Positions 37,101 through 50,600 of a stretch of DNA of 64,000 nt are shown here, one piece after another (position 1 is the stretch's first letter; every line of letters begins with the position of its first letter). A program made the translations under genes and the position numbers. A model generated the notes under the pieces. That model did not search any database. It was not told where the DNA came from and worked only from the letters and a program-made list of their open reading frames with translations. This stretch comes from Rotaria macrura (taxonomy: Eukaryota > Rotifera > Eurotatoria > Philodinida > Philodinidae): contig OENT01000105.1 in assembly GCA_900239685.1 (NCBI GenBank), positions 149,981 to 213,980 on the forward strand, read 5' to 3'.

Positions 37101-39542
37101 GTTTGATAGGTAAAGAATAAAAAATTTTTTGTGGTAAATCATCCGTTGAGCGACATTTATAAATATTTCGTATGATCTTTCTGCAATTGCTAACACGATT
37201 GAATTCATTCTCTTTAAGAATTTTCTCTTCCAATGCTAATTGTACCTCATGATCAAGTTTCTTATATTCATTACGCATTGCTAATAATTCTTGTTTCCGT
37301 TGTTTAAAAAAGCCGATACGTCCTTGAATAGCATCGATCTGTGATTTCAATTTAGGCAATTCTTTTGTATATTGTTTTACTTCTTGTTGAAATCTCTCAA
37401 TCGATAAACGATTATCGTACTGTTCAGTCTTGTCATGAGCTGCTTTAAGCATTTTTTTCAGTTGATCCTCATACACTTCATATGCTAAACGTTTAGATAA
37501 ATAATCACGTTCTTTTCCATCGACACGCTCTTCTAATTCATCAAGTTTTTTCGCATTTATTAGATTTTCTTCCTCAGCTTTATGTAGTTGTATTTTAAAC
37601 GAATCAGCCTATTAGAAATCAAACAAAACAAAAGTGAAGGAAATTTTTTTCGACAAAAAATTTAATTTTTTCTTCGAACATACTCGATGTTCAGCTTGAC
37701 TAAGATGTGTTCTACCATATTCGAATTCCTTTTTTGCTTCTGAATACTTTTCATCAAGTGTTTTTAATGACCTAGAAGAAGAACAAAGCGGTGTTTTGTT
37801 TTTATTCGATTACTTATCGTTTACGTGCGTATAAAGGAATTATATTTGGTATCTTCAATTAGCCAAGTTTGAAGAGCAAGTACAGCTCGTCGAGCTTCAA
37901 TATAACATTCAGGTAATGCAAATATGTATGAAAGTGATGTACAATCACAACGAACAGCCAATTCTTGACATTCTTTCGACAATGATGACAAAACAATACC
38001 TTTTGTATCTTCTACACGCTGCTGCATTTCACGTAATACCTTTAACGATTTGTTTACTTGATATAGATGCAACCATCGAGATTTCTCATATGTATATGGT
38101 GTTTCAACGTATTCATCCTATGAAAGTATTGTTCAGACTTAAGAAAACAAGAAGCAAGAAAAAAAAACTCAAAAAAAAACATGCAGTAATCAATTATTAT
38201 TATGGTTATTAATTATTATCGTGTCTGAGCATTCCTAGAGAAAATAAAGTACAAGAATGTTCACACACATGCAAAATATACTTTCTTTTTTGGAATGTCA
38301 TAAAGTTGTAGATGACCCTAAAAATTCTTATTTCAATCGCCGTTGTTTCTCTTACATCATTTTAAAAGCTCTCGAGATCTCATTGAAAATTCAGCTGAGT
38401 ACTGTTAGAAATTTCGAAGAAAAAAAAACAAATTATATCCATGCATTCAATATTGTTTCTCCACATAAGGTTGCCATCGTACAAGGAGTTTCTTTTTTTT
38501 CAATATGAAACTTAAACATCCAAAATGTACTTTATGGTATTCTTCTGTTTGTTTTCAATTTCGAAATAGAAACTATCTGTGTACAAAAAAACAATAGGGT
38601 GTGGCAATTTGTTAGCTTTATTAAAATATTGAAATACTAGGTGGTTACAGTTCAACATTACCAAAAAGAATTATTTTTCAGCTGACACATTTCTAAATTA
38701 ATTTCTAAGCATCATATGACTGAAATGAAAGTTTTGATTTTCTCGTAACTGCTACTAGTTTCATGCTATTTATAAAATAGTCAAAATGAAGTTTTAGTGA
38801 AAATTCAGAAATGAACAGATTTTTTCAAACATGAACATTTATTACCTCATGGTGCCTCTACTCTCACGATCATAGCACATACAATCATGAAGTATATAAT
38901 ACGTTACTTTTTTGTTTTCCTGTGATCACAACTTGTGTGGATTATGCATAAACTGAGAATACATCAGTACTTGATGTATTCAAACATTGATCGAAAACAA
39001 AAGGACATCGACAAAGAGAAAGTACTTACCGGCAACTTTTCCTTCTTCTTTTTCTGAACAATTTCTTGAATATTTTCAATATCATAAAACGAAAGAAAAT
39101 ATTGTTCCATTAAAGTCAGACAATCAGATATTTTATTGGCTAATACTGGCATTTTTGAATAGAGCTGTTCATTTGTTTTATCCAAAATACGTTGTATTAA
39201 AAAGCAGCATTCATCAGGGACAGGTACAGCTAAGTGACCAGCTCGTGCTTCATTAATTAAATCTCTTATTGTTTTACCGCTGCGAATATCATGTAGTGAG
39301 CGTGCATTACGTAATTCATTTAATGATCGTGACCATGCAATGAGTGTATTCACAGACAAAGATCGTTTTGGTGATTGATTTTTAGGTACTATGTGTAACG
39401 ATGTCGATGTTCCCTGATAATAGTCACTTTCGATGTCATTGATATATGTTGAACAATCATCAAGGGCTTGTTCAACATATTTATAGATTTGATCGTATGA
39501 TGAGGGCTCCGTTGTTTTGGACCAGGCGTTGGAATTTTGCAT
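34155..39542 (-). CDS. Coiled-coil protein with C-terminal death domain, 6 exons
   Basis: Exons are 39542-39030, 38117-37825, 37771-37684, 37608-37074, 34716-34556 and 34487-34155. Phases close, giving 640 residues. Residues 1-170 are mixed helical. Residues about 180-450 are long heptad-like helices rich in Lys/Glu/Gln (QQRVEDTKGIVLSSL, EEERVDGKERDYLSKR-type stretches). Residues about 478-575 read as a death domain: DDLSKAMRLTAKYIGRDWTR, then a WQLPFYPL segment, then QATDALNKWRR and LNDLIQALREIHRLDII, in the order and spacing of the six-helix fold (RDW after helix 1, alternating W/L in helices 4-5, LI-x-AL-x-x-I in helix 5). A short coiled coil follows. Death domains mediate homotypic assembly in apoptosis, NF-kB and cytoskeletal adaptors. 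I do not recognise this combination as a named family. Intron 4 (2.36 kb) contains a mobile element. Confidence 0.82.
35807..36861. mobile_element. 1-kb non-autonomous DNA element with CCCTTTC termini and ATAA flanks
   Basis: The element is 35811-36857 (1047 bp), inside intron 4 of the death-domain gene. The left end is CCCTTTCCGACCGG and the complement of the right end is CCCTTTCTGACCGG (13 of 14 match). Both flanks are ATAA. CCC-starting termini and a 4-bp duplication recall piggyBac, whose site is normally TTAA, so the assignment is tentative. There is no transposase. The 87-codon plus frame at 35825-36088 has no recognised domain. Confidence 0.65.
36156..36725. repeat. ~570-bp near-perfect palindrome inside the CCCTTTC element
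   Basis: The left arm starts GAATGTTACTTTTTGGTCAC and the right arm ends with its complement (GTGACCAAAAGGTAACATC). Pairing can be followed inward through the ACATGTAAAAAAA, CTACCTAAAGGAGTTCGATG and CATACCATGAA blocks to a centre near 36440, where AACTCCCAGA and TCTGGGAGTT face each other. This is either the body of the surrounding element or a second foldback element nested in it. Confidence 0.75.
38118..39029. other. Intron 1 of the death-domain gene
   Basis: This 0.9-kb interval lies between the first two coding exons. No further exon with matching phase was found, and I see no repeat or regulatory element. Confidence 0.5.
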
Positions 39543-40433
39543 GCGTTTAAAATCTGCTCTTGGAAGCTATAATACCTTAATCGAATATAAAATGGATGAC
39601 AAGCTGTGAAAAAATAAATAGAAAAGAAAAACAGAATGAGTATTTTTCGTTTTAAATTGATCCTTAAGAGGAGAATTTCTTTCATCATATGATATATTTT
39701 TTTTCATTTTCTTTTCTTCACTTTTTTCTTTCTCGCCAACAACAAAACACAATTACAAAGTTTTGTTTTTCTGTTTGGTATCGATGTTGTTGTTATCGTG
39801 AAAGATGCTAAGATTCTTTTAATATTATAAACGAGTTAAAGACTTCAAAAAAGAAATCATGCCCATTAAAAACTAACATATCCTATAAATAAAACAGTTC
39901 GACAGCAAAGAATAAAAAACTGTCAATGTAAGAACAAATGATCATTAATCAATGACATCTCATATTACAAGAGAACAAAGATTGAAACGAGTAAAGAGAC
40001 TTTTACTCTTAAGTAGACTGTTGCACATCTATATTTTGCTTCTTATCATCAATTATGATCGAGAGTCATCAAAATGTAAAAATAAATTTCAAAACATATT
40101 ATTATGGTCGTTATGTATACTTTTATTTTATTTCAAGAACATTGCTTCCGACAGTGTAACCATTGAAGTTTCATCGACAATCAACACCATTATTAGACTA
40201 TTTCACAAGTACTAAGAGTGGGATTCTTCTTTTTTTTTTTTCTTTCTTGAAAAAAGTAAATCTTATCGTATATTGTTTTAAGTAGAAAAAGAAAAAAGAA
40301 ACAAAAAAATCGAAACAAGTCAAACAGTTAATCGATAACACAGAGAACAAACATAAAGATACCAAAGCAAAGGAGAAGAGAAAATTCTAAATTACAAATG
40401 CAAATATATTCAGAAAAATCTAAGACCCAATTT
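39543..40433. other. Interval between KIAA2013 and the death-domain gene
   Basis: The interval should contain the 3' untranslated region of KIAA2013 and the promoter of the death-domain gene. Frames at 39389-39752 (-) and 39952-40215 (+) have no domain or splice support. A T/A-homopolymer-rich patch lies near 40225-40320. Confidence 0.5.
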
Positions 40434-43400
40434 TTAGAGAACACGTGGTCTTGTATATGTTGGTAATTTATGTGTGAAAAAGCCCATTTCATTAAGAATT
40501 ATTTTCAACAAAAATAAGTGAAAAACAATTATTAGAAACGATAACGCTATCCAAAAGATAATTGGTAAACCACCAAGTTTATGACCATGTCGATGAAGTG
40601 CAAGAACATCGTGTGAATGAGGAGGTGCTAAAACGAAGTAACAATCGTAAAAAAAAACATACATCAAATATTCTTCATACCTATTTCGACTTCTTTCACA
40701 TGTAACGTATCTTTCAATTGTGCCATGTATTCAAAATCTTCAGTTATGTAAAGAATAGCCGTTGGTGGACTAGTCATTTTAACAGGAAATCGAATGGGTT
40801 GTATTCTAAGTGGAAACCATAAAATGCTTTGAATGATTTCAAATGTGAGAAATAAATATTATGAGATAAGTTATTTTTTTCCTATTAAAAAATGAAATTA
40901 GTAAGTATTCATTTCTTAAGAATAATGTCAATATTATTTTATTGATACACAGGATAAAATTTTAATCTTTGAAGAACTTGTTGTATTTCGAAAATAATCA
41001 TGAGATAAATGGCTTTCTCGTCAATGGAAAGCTTATCTAAAGTCCATTAGGAACAATAAATGATTCATTCAAACTTCTTATTCGATTTTAGAAATTTACT
41101 TAAACAAAATCACAATCAGTGCTTCGTACAAACAAGATCAGAAGAAAAACAAATTGTTCTCTTTCACACTTGAGATTATAGTTCAATATTCTGTGTTTTA
41201 AAAGAAAATCATCGTTGTAATCATGAATCAGAACATAATTCAAGTGGGATGAAAATTAATGTATTAGCAATGTTTGCGACTGTAATGAAAGGAATCAGTT
41301 GCAAACAACAGTTTTCTGAATGTTTAGGATTGGCTTATGATCTCTTACTCTAAATTAGAATAACAAAAAAGAAACATCTGAAATAATTAGAACTAGAATC
41401 ACTATATAGAAAGTTTTAGAGACTAGAATAATAATTATTATGAATCGTACTAGAATAGTAAGAAGAGCAACTTTCGTCCATACAACTCTATAACCGACTT
41501 TAATACATATATATTTATATACACAGATTTGCATAGAGTCAACGTTTTACGAATAAGTAAATACATTCTCTGAAGATGATTACATTGGTATCATTAGAAT
41601 GAAGTGATTTCTTATCAATAGTATTCACAATTCGTTATGTCAATAGTTTCTAGTTATAGTTGATAGTAAAAAAAAATTCAACATATATATTAAGAGCAAT
41701 ATTTTCTTTTTTTATTATGATCGATTTCTTTTCAACAATATCAATAATAAATTATCGACAATTGACATGAGTCATTTGCAGAAACAAACACACGCAAACG
41801 TTGCCCATGCGAGCAACATTTATATACGAATAAGTCTTCGTAAACATTAGAGATTAACTTTAATTTCTCAATAAATACTCATAAATCGAATTCGAAAGTT
41901 CTTTACAATTAAGAAAAATAAACAAATCAATCTACCAGATTCTTCTTCGCTATTGATAGATTTGAAGATCATGTTTTCTTTCATTTCTACTTTTTCCTGT
42001 CAAACAATAATGTCTGTTTTACATGTAAAATACGATTAACACTATATGTTATTCGAATAAATTTAAGAAGCTTGTTAATTTTGATATTAAAGTACTCATA
42101 TTTCAAATGTTAAAACAGTCTATGTTCTTTTCGTCAGGTATTTGAATGTCATTCACTTCTTCAAACAGCTGCTTCTATAGTTGTTGCTGCCGAGTTTTTT
42201 TTTCTACTTTATAATTCAAACAAAATCTCGATAAGTGCTTCATTCTCAAGTATTGCTTCATCTAACTCAATTATAAACAAGAAAAATATAACAAACCCAA
42301 GTTTCGTTGGCGAATCTAAACAACCGGCATCACATGCGTATGCTTGTGCATTTTCACTATCGATGGATACATCAATAACCGCACGATTATCATGTCCCAC
42401 TGTTAAGCTTATATTTATATGATATTTTGCACCGAAATTAATCGAACGAAAGAACATATCACGATGAAGTTCTTTGGGATCTAAATACATTTCAAGATGA
42501 TGATTACGAAAACGAATGCCACCGATGGAAAACAGCATTGATTGAAGAACACCATCGACACCTTTAAAGGAACAGATTAGATTGTTTAATTAAACATTTT
42601 CAATCAAAAAAAGAATATATATATATATATACTGTACCACTTCGCATCAATGTAAAACATCCTTTTCTCGATAATGTTGAACGCCACAGACTAGACAGCT
42701 GAGAAACGGCTAAATCATCGCCAGGTGCTATCCATAATTTCTCGCCAACTCTAATAAAAAAAAACAAGCAAATAAAAGTGAACTTTCTTTACCAAAGACT
42801 TTTCATCATTGAACTGAACTTAAATGAGAAGACTTCTATTGATGAAAACATAATATAGACCGATTTATGAAGTCCGGTTTGAATTCAAGTTGGATCTATA
42901 GGAAGACGTCATTAAAATCTACACAAATTCAAATATAGTTTTATTCCTGTGACATTCATTAGAATCACTTTCTTGACTTATTATATTTTTCTTTAGAAAA
43001 TAGTCGACATCGAACATCGAACCGTGGACAAAACTCAGCTGTGATCTATTTTCTTTTGTCACAGTATTGCATTGTTTAATAAAAATTGATATATATTTTT
43101 TTTTAATTATTTATTCGATAAATGAATTTATCACCGAAGTTTTAAGCATATCAACAACAGAAAAGGCATCTCTCTTAAATTACACTTTCAGCGTATTCTA
43201 TTTTTTCTTTTATTTTTCGGCATACGTGATGGTGAAAACATAGTGCAAAATACACATTTAGTAGTGATTTTGTTTTTCTGTTCTATCAAGGACCAAATAA
43301 TAACGCTAATGAGTGATTTTAATCTACACTTAAGTTTTCTTCTTAGTATACTCTGTCATACGATAAGAAAACAGTGGAATACATTAGTTTCTAAGTGCTA

Positions 43401-46400
43401 GAGGACTTTGTCATCGCGTACACTTAGCAGATGTTATGTCAAAGAGAATAGATTGAAATGTTGCGACGATTTCAAAAAAATTAGTTTAAAATATTTTTCT
43501 TGAAATCATAAACATTATGAATTAACAGTGTTCCAATGAAGTTTTCACATATGTCACAACTGCTACTTTGTCAACATTGAATGATTCCGATATTGACAAC
43601 TCTACTGGCACTAAAAACTAACGTTTCGTTGTGAGTTATATGCTTAACATCATGAAAAACGTTCTTTAATGGTGTTCAATGCATTGCAGCAACTTCAGTA
43701 AAGTCTGACAAGAAACGAAACGAAATCAATAAAACGATCCCTACTTAGTTCCGAACATCCGTTAGAACAAATCTTAGTCGATCTTTTTCTAGTCGTTGGG
43801 AAACGTTTTCTCACGAATTTTAAGTGCAACTATTCATGGAAGTAGTTCTTCTTTGATACATTATTATACTTACAATGTTGAATGACTTTCATAGCACTGA
43901 TCCATTTGAAAAAGACTCTGACTCAATTCATTTCGTCTAGTTTCATTTAGATTTGTTTCATAGAGGAGTGCAGGTGTCGAACAAAGTATATAGTATATCG
44001 TTCGATTGACAATATCACCATTGATAGTTGATGGTGCTAATGAACGACTTAATGTAAAACCACTTTGCCATATTGATGACCATGTATCAGTATGTTCTTT
44101 AAATAATCTTATCGATGATGTTGATAAAGCATTAGACATGTCAGTTTTAGCTTCTGCTTGTAATTGTTCTAACATTTGTTGAAAATAGGTTGTATTGAGG
44201 AATGAACTTTCTGCAAGAACTGAAGAAAATTTAACTACTGTGAAAATTGTTTGTTTTTCATGACTAAAATTTAAACGAAGGAAAACCAATACACATCAGT
44301 TAGCATAAGTAGTAAAATAAAAATCTCGATTGACTTTGAACGTACCTACCGGGTTTAACATGGCTGTTCAAAATAATTTTATTTGAAATAATAACATAAA
44401 TGATAAAACTATGCTGTCGAATAGATAGTTGATTTGTTGTCATTAAAAAAATATCTTTTGATGAATCGAATTGAACATCTTGTTCATTTAGTTGTTTGAA
44501 ATCATTAGTTAATGTTTGACTCTTTTGTTTTAAATCAAGATCGAGTGTATGTTCACTTGGATTTATAATATCGATTTCTTGAACGATCAATGATGGTCGT
44601 TTCCGATGTGCATATAATAAATGTGTTACATGTGCGGAACGTTCTGTACTAAATTTAAAACACTGAATACGTCTGACGGCACCCTCTTTCATTTGTACTA
44701 TTGTTGCACTGGAATCTTCCCATGTATCGGAGGAAATTTTAACAATTGGAGAATAGCCGCTAGATATGAACGGTGAACGAATATCACTTAACAATTGAAC
44801 TTGAGATTGACTCGAAAGAGACAGTCCAAGATAACCGTTTCCTGTAAAGATAATACGATATACATATGGATAAAGATTGTCATTGATTGCACTTGTATGT
44901 ATTGTCTTTAGTCTAATTATTATCTCGGATAAGATTTTCTTGTGCCAGATAGATGCCGAGCACTGCTCATACTATATAGTATGTTTTCTATGCTAAGTTT
45001 TCGTACCGCGTTTATTAAGCAGTTATTGACTGTAGTAAACTATCTGTAGAGAAACTTTTCAATTTCGATTCAGAGCGTAGTCTTCGAATCAATGAACAAT
45101 CAATCATCAATCAGGTGTGAACACTTTAAATAAAACTATATGAACTAAGAATTAATTTGAAAATGAAGTGGTAGTATCGAGGCTAATGGCAACTGAGTTT
45201 CGACTAAAGAGCTGCTTATGAATCTTGTTGAAAAGATCTTAGGAAATTTCTAAAAATTATATACATTTATTAAGTCGAATACTCAGACTTCGTGTTATTT
45301 CTTTCGTTTTCATGATGCAAAAGTCATATATTTTCATGGTTTGTCTTTCGTGTCCGTATCATTGCATCACGTTGAATTATTTTCGAGCTTACTCCTTGAA
45401 AAAAAAACAATCGAATTAATCTGACAAAATCGAAAACATTATCTCGTATCAAAATGTACAGAAAAATAAATCTGACGTATTAATCATATGTTGAGTTGAC
45501 TATAGTAGAGATCTTTCACATGTATTCTATATTTCGGCAATATTCAAAAAAATATTTTCTCAGATCCTATCTATTCAAACATTTTCATTAACAAGATTTA
45601 ACGAGTCACAAACGAAAGACAAGGATTCTTATCAGAATTGCACATGATTCTCTGGACTTCTACACAATGAACTTAGTTTTCAATTGAGAGTAGTTTATCA
45701 GCTTGAATTTTGTTTGTCAGATCTTGAAACAACACTTAGCATAATTTCAATATCTATACGACGTTTTTGAGTTTCATTGTAAATTCATACTACGATGGTT
45801 CCTTTTTATGCAGCTTATTTATCATCATATAAGTAAAAAACAAAGACTATATTTGTCATGACAAAAAGGTATTTGTAGAACATCTTTTCGTTTTATAAAA
45901 GTTCTAAAACCATCTGATCTCTTGCTTTTTTCTCGGATTCGAGAAAAAGACAATATTGTACTTGTTGTTTGTATACATTGATGCCTTAACTTGAAAATTG
46001 TTTCAAGACAGATCGATCGAAGATTCATGATGAAAGACAACGATCCTAGTGAAAGAACGTATTTTCATATCAACTAAAATATTTGACTAAAATAATAATT
46101 ACACAATGCTTTATTAATAAACCATTGTTAACACAATAGAAATAATTGTTCTATTCTATAATTACTACTCAATTTTCAAACATCACGTACGATAGACCTC
46201 ACTGTATGATAAACAGCGATATATATTTTTCTTCTTGTAAATACTACGGCAGAAGAGACTTCTCGATTTTTCTCATATTAAGCTTATTCTTATTTACGTA
46301 TTAACGGAATTCTTACCTGTAAATGGTAAACTGACGATTTCTCTATATTTTAATGGTTCATGGTTAAAAATCGCGTTCATTTCTAATTGATCACGTGAGA

Positions 46401-47045
46401 ACTGCTCCAATCTATTCTGTAGACATGCATCATATTGAACTACAACACACACAAGATAGATATGATTATGAGTCAATTCTATCTATGAAATCAAGACATA
46501 CTGTTTTGATATGTTATTCGACGTGAGCTCCATTTCGACAACAGGTAAAATATAATAATAGCACCAATTAAACCAAGTAGAACTGACTGTCGAGATCTTA
46601 ATAGAGAAAATTGAATAAAAAAGTCTTTTTTTTTCCTGAAATCAATACAAAAAAGAAACCGAAAGAAACTTTTTGACTTTTGATTTCACCCAACGTACTG
46701 CGATAATTTATGCAGAAAAATAAAATAGAATAACTTGATAGTTTCTCATATTATCGGTGAGAACGCTAAAATTCTGCTTGTGATTAGTCTCTCATTCGAA
46801 CTAAAGCTTTAATTCTTGATAGTCTAAGTCATAAGTTCATATGGTCGAATGATATCAAATTGAGCATGGATTGTTAATACAAAATGAATGATTTCAGTTT
46901 GATATAGAATACTAATCTAAAACCTATAGAAATAGAAATATGCGAATTAAATTTTTGTTTGTTCAGCAACGAGCAAATTTTCACTTACCTACCTTCGTTT
47001 TAAACGACGATATATCATACCATATCGTCGATCAAGAGTCTTCAT
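40434..47045 (-). CDS. KIAA2013: KIAA2013 orthologue, membrane protein, 9 exons
   Basis: Exons are 47045-46993, 46596-46502, 46439-46317, 44841-44346, 44263-43874, 42750-42638, 42561-42297, 40805-40681 and 40627-40434. Phases close, giving 617 residues (human about 634). A signal-anchor helix lies near residues 23-41 ([14 protein letters not shown]). Family landmarks follow in order: [93 protein letters not shown], and a C-terminal membrane helix ([20 protein letters not shown], about 574-597). These match my memory of the human protein closely. The family is conserved in animals. The long middle part should be lumenal or extracellular, and its biochemical role is not established. Introns 3 (1.5 kb), 5 (1.1 kb) and 7 (1.5 kb) are long; the others are short. 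Confidence 0.95.
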
Positions 47046-47625
47046 TATATTCTAAATCAATGACAATGCATAAAAGTAATAGAGTGGTGCACTGTTTACT
47101 TTCAGATCAATAGCCATGAAACGTGTTGGGCAATGATCAAAAACTAACGATCCATAACTGATGTTTCTATTGGTCGATTAATAATGAACTAAATTTTACT
47201 TTACTCATAGCGACATCATATTTTTACAAAGTGATTTTTGTTTTGCTTTGAAACAATTTATTTTCAATATCATTAAATACATTTTTTTCTAACTAAGAAA
47301 ACCTTGAAGATGAATATTCGAGTAAAAATAGTATATAAAGGAAGTCCAGTAAAATCATCTAGAGTAGAACTACTTGTATGGCTGTTGTCTTCGTCACCAT
47401 CATCGTTTTCGACTTTCCTATCAACTTTGTTTGATCCAGCTCGATAGTCATGTCATTCATCACCTTGTATTTCTTCTCTTCTATTCTGTGCACTTTAGTT
47501 TTTTTTTTCATCATTGAGACAATCATTTGTCGTCTTTTTTGCACTTTGTAATCCTTATCATCCACTTATATTCATTGTTACTTGTTTTTTATTTTGAAGA
47601 AGTTGAAAAGAAAAATCAAACGAAG
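47046..47625. promoter_or_regulatory. Shared divergent promoter region of KIAA2013 and CLINT1
   Basis: The two start codons face away from each other, 580 bp apart, with no exon between them. The region must hold both 5' untranslated regions and both promoters. No individual motif can be assigned by eye. Confidence 0.5.
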
Positions 47626-50600
47626 ATGGATCTTAGTAAAATTAATTTAAGTAATTACATACCGAATATGCCTTATAAAGTTCGTGAATTATTTGACAAA
47701 GCAACCAATATCGTGATGAACTATACGGAAACAGAAGCCAAGGTGGTTGAAGCAACAAATGACGAATCATGGGGACCACCTGGAAAATTATTACAAGAAC
47801 TATCTCAGCTATCATATTCGTATGAACATTATAATGAGGTAAATCAAACACATAATGATTAATACGTTTATATTACTTTTATGCTACTAATAGGTAATGG
47901 GTATGCTTTGGAAAAGATGCTTTGGTCAAGAAAAAAAATATTGGCGACGAACATATAAAGTAGGATATTTAATTTCTTCCCGAAAAGAAAAACTAGATAT
48001 CCATTCTTAATGATTTGCCTTGCATTTATGTTCATATTCAAGTTAAGTTTATAATAGGAATTGTTCAAGAAGCTGAAAATCGAATTCTGTGAAAACTCTA
48101 TAATGTTGTACTGCAAAAGAGTATTTAATCGAACGTGCATGTGAATTATTTCGGATGTCTAGAATCGACAAAGTATACAGTGTACATCTCTGAATTAATT
48201 ATGAATATCCTATTAATAGTGTCAGGTCATTGATTATTACTTTCGAAGTATCATTCTTGTACAATAGCGTTTAAATAAATGCGATGTTTCTTCTTAGAAA
48301 AATTTCATTTAAAAACAAATGTTAACCATGTAACTTCGTATAAAAAATAGAAATTGATTAGAAGAATTCATCGTGAAACTTACAGCTCGTACAGATAAGA
48401 AAATTCATAGAATCCGTAACATGAACAATAAACTATTTTCATTCACGCATGTATTTGTACGAAACTTTAAGTCATACATGCATTTTTCTAATGTTCTCAA
48501 TGGAGCCAAGTTATTTATTGAAAACCTAACGAAAAGCACCGTAATATTTTGTTAAGCAACAAATTAGGACTTCAAACTAACCTCGAGGCGATTTTACTTT
48601 CATTCGATTCAACAAAATTAATATAGCTTATACACTAAAGTCATGGAAAAGATTTTTAATCCTTGAGACATCCCAACAGAGTCCGTCCAATTCACCATAA
48701 ATGTATGCACATTTGGACTCGGAAATTTCTATACCCAACAGACTCTGATTGTATGAGTAATGTGTTCGATTAGCTATTCATCAAGTAGAAAAAACAAGTC
48801 GAACAGCGATGTTTCTCATCTTCCATATGACACTACTAATTATGCAATGTCGATTAGAAGCAGTCATTGACAAGATTCATGCATCGTTTGTCATTGTTCC
48901 TATTTGACAATTGTGAATTCGATATATTCTAGCATTTCTTTATTCGCTATTTTTTTTTGAAAACATTTTATTGTGATGTTGAAAAAATAAACGAAACGAA
49001 TCCGTGTTTCCTTTTCAATCTGATTAAGAATTTTTTTGAAAGCAATTAATATGCACGGAATATAATTATGTAAATACTAATTTATGAAAGTACTGAATTG
49101 GAGATAGGATTGGACTCTCAATTGAATACACCGTGTTTTGTATAAATTTTACATATCATATTTCATGTAAAACAAGTTTAAATGTGACGAAAAATTGATT
49201 AGTTTCATGTTTATCGTCTTACTTTGTAAAAAGAAAATGCGGCATCACTGTTGTTTTATCTTTCTTATTTTTAGTCACTTCTCCTATTACTTTATTTGAT
49301 AAAAAATGGTAGTGAAAAAGTTGTAACTTCAGCAAGAGAACATCTTTATGATCTCAAAAGCTTAGAATCTTTTGCCTACACTGATGAACAAGGCAAAGAT
49401 CAAGGCATCAACGGTAAAAGCATTCTTTGTTGTTATTAAAATTTGTTTTTCATACGATTTATTCTTAAAGTGCGTCATAAGGTAAAAGAAATAATTGAAT
49501 TCATTCAAGACGATGATCGACTTCGAGATGAACGTAAAAAAGCGAAAGCTAATCGAGATAAATATGTTGGCGTTGGTAGTGACGCATCTACGTCACACTA
49601 TAGTAAGTTATTTCGTGTTTTTTCCCTAGCTTGTTTTTTGCTAATGAATCTTATTTTCGAGGCGATCGTTGGAATGACTTCGATGATTCAAATACTAGCA
49701 ATGGCAGTAGTTCAACAATAAAAAGAAAAGATTTCACAGAATTAGATGGTCGCTGGCGTTCAACAAATCCATCCATACTTGAAGAAGGTTTTAATAAAGC
49801 AGAGGATTTAGCAAGTAAAGTAAAAGAATTGGTACTCGATCAACGACGTCCATCGAATGATTATTCACCCGAAATAAGGTGAATAATGATATATTGACAA
49901 AAAAAAGACACGATTTGCTGTGATGATAAATTTCATGCGCGTCATCTGATCAATAGATTGATGAATGCATTTTCTTTTCCATTCATACATAACTGAGCAA
50001 ATATTTTTATAAAAACATTAGCTCCTCTTATATTTTTGTTTTCAGTGATGATGATAGTCAATTTTCTAAAAAAACTTCGCAATTTCAAGATACACCATGG
50101 AAAGATCAACCAAGTGAATATCGAAGTAAAAAGAAGGTAAAATGACCGATTGATCTACAGAATGTTTTAAGTTTTTGTTCTTATTACAATCATCAACTAT
50201 TCATAATCGTGTTTAAAAGGAAGAACAGACATTGAAAGCATCATTACTTGTTTCTCTACGATTGATCATTGATATCGTTATGAATAACGTTCGAATGAAA
50301 TTCTTCGTTTTTATTGCTTCGCTTCTATTTTAATCTAGGATTATCTCGTATAATTTTTTTTTTATTGATCATTGTGTAAAATCGTTTATTCGTATTTTAG
50401 GAAAGTGATTTCGAAGTGAGAAAACCTTCCATAACAACGAATAATACTCAATCATCTCCACAAGATCGAGTAAGCTGAGAAAGAACAAACACTTGAATGT
50501 TTTTGAACAAATTAATATTTCAAACATCTGTTGAAATTATTTGAATGTTACAATTAGTGAGAAAAGATAAGACTTTCAAATTCTGTCGATTAGATTTTGA

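Noticed and set aside
39952-40215. 87-codon plus frame with a hydrophobic stretch
   Set aside because: It lies in the short space between two minus-strand genes, has no homology I can see, and its composition is AT-driven.
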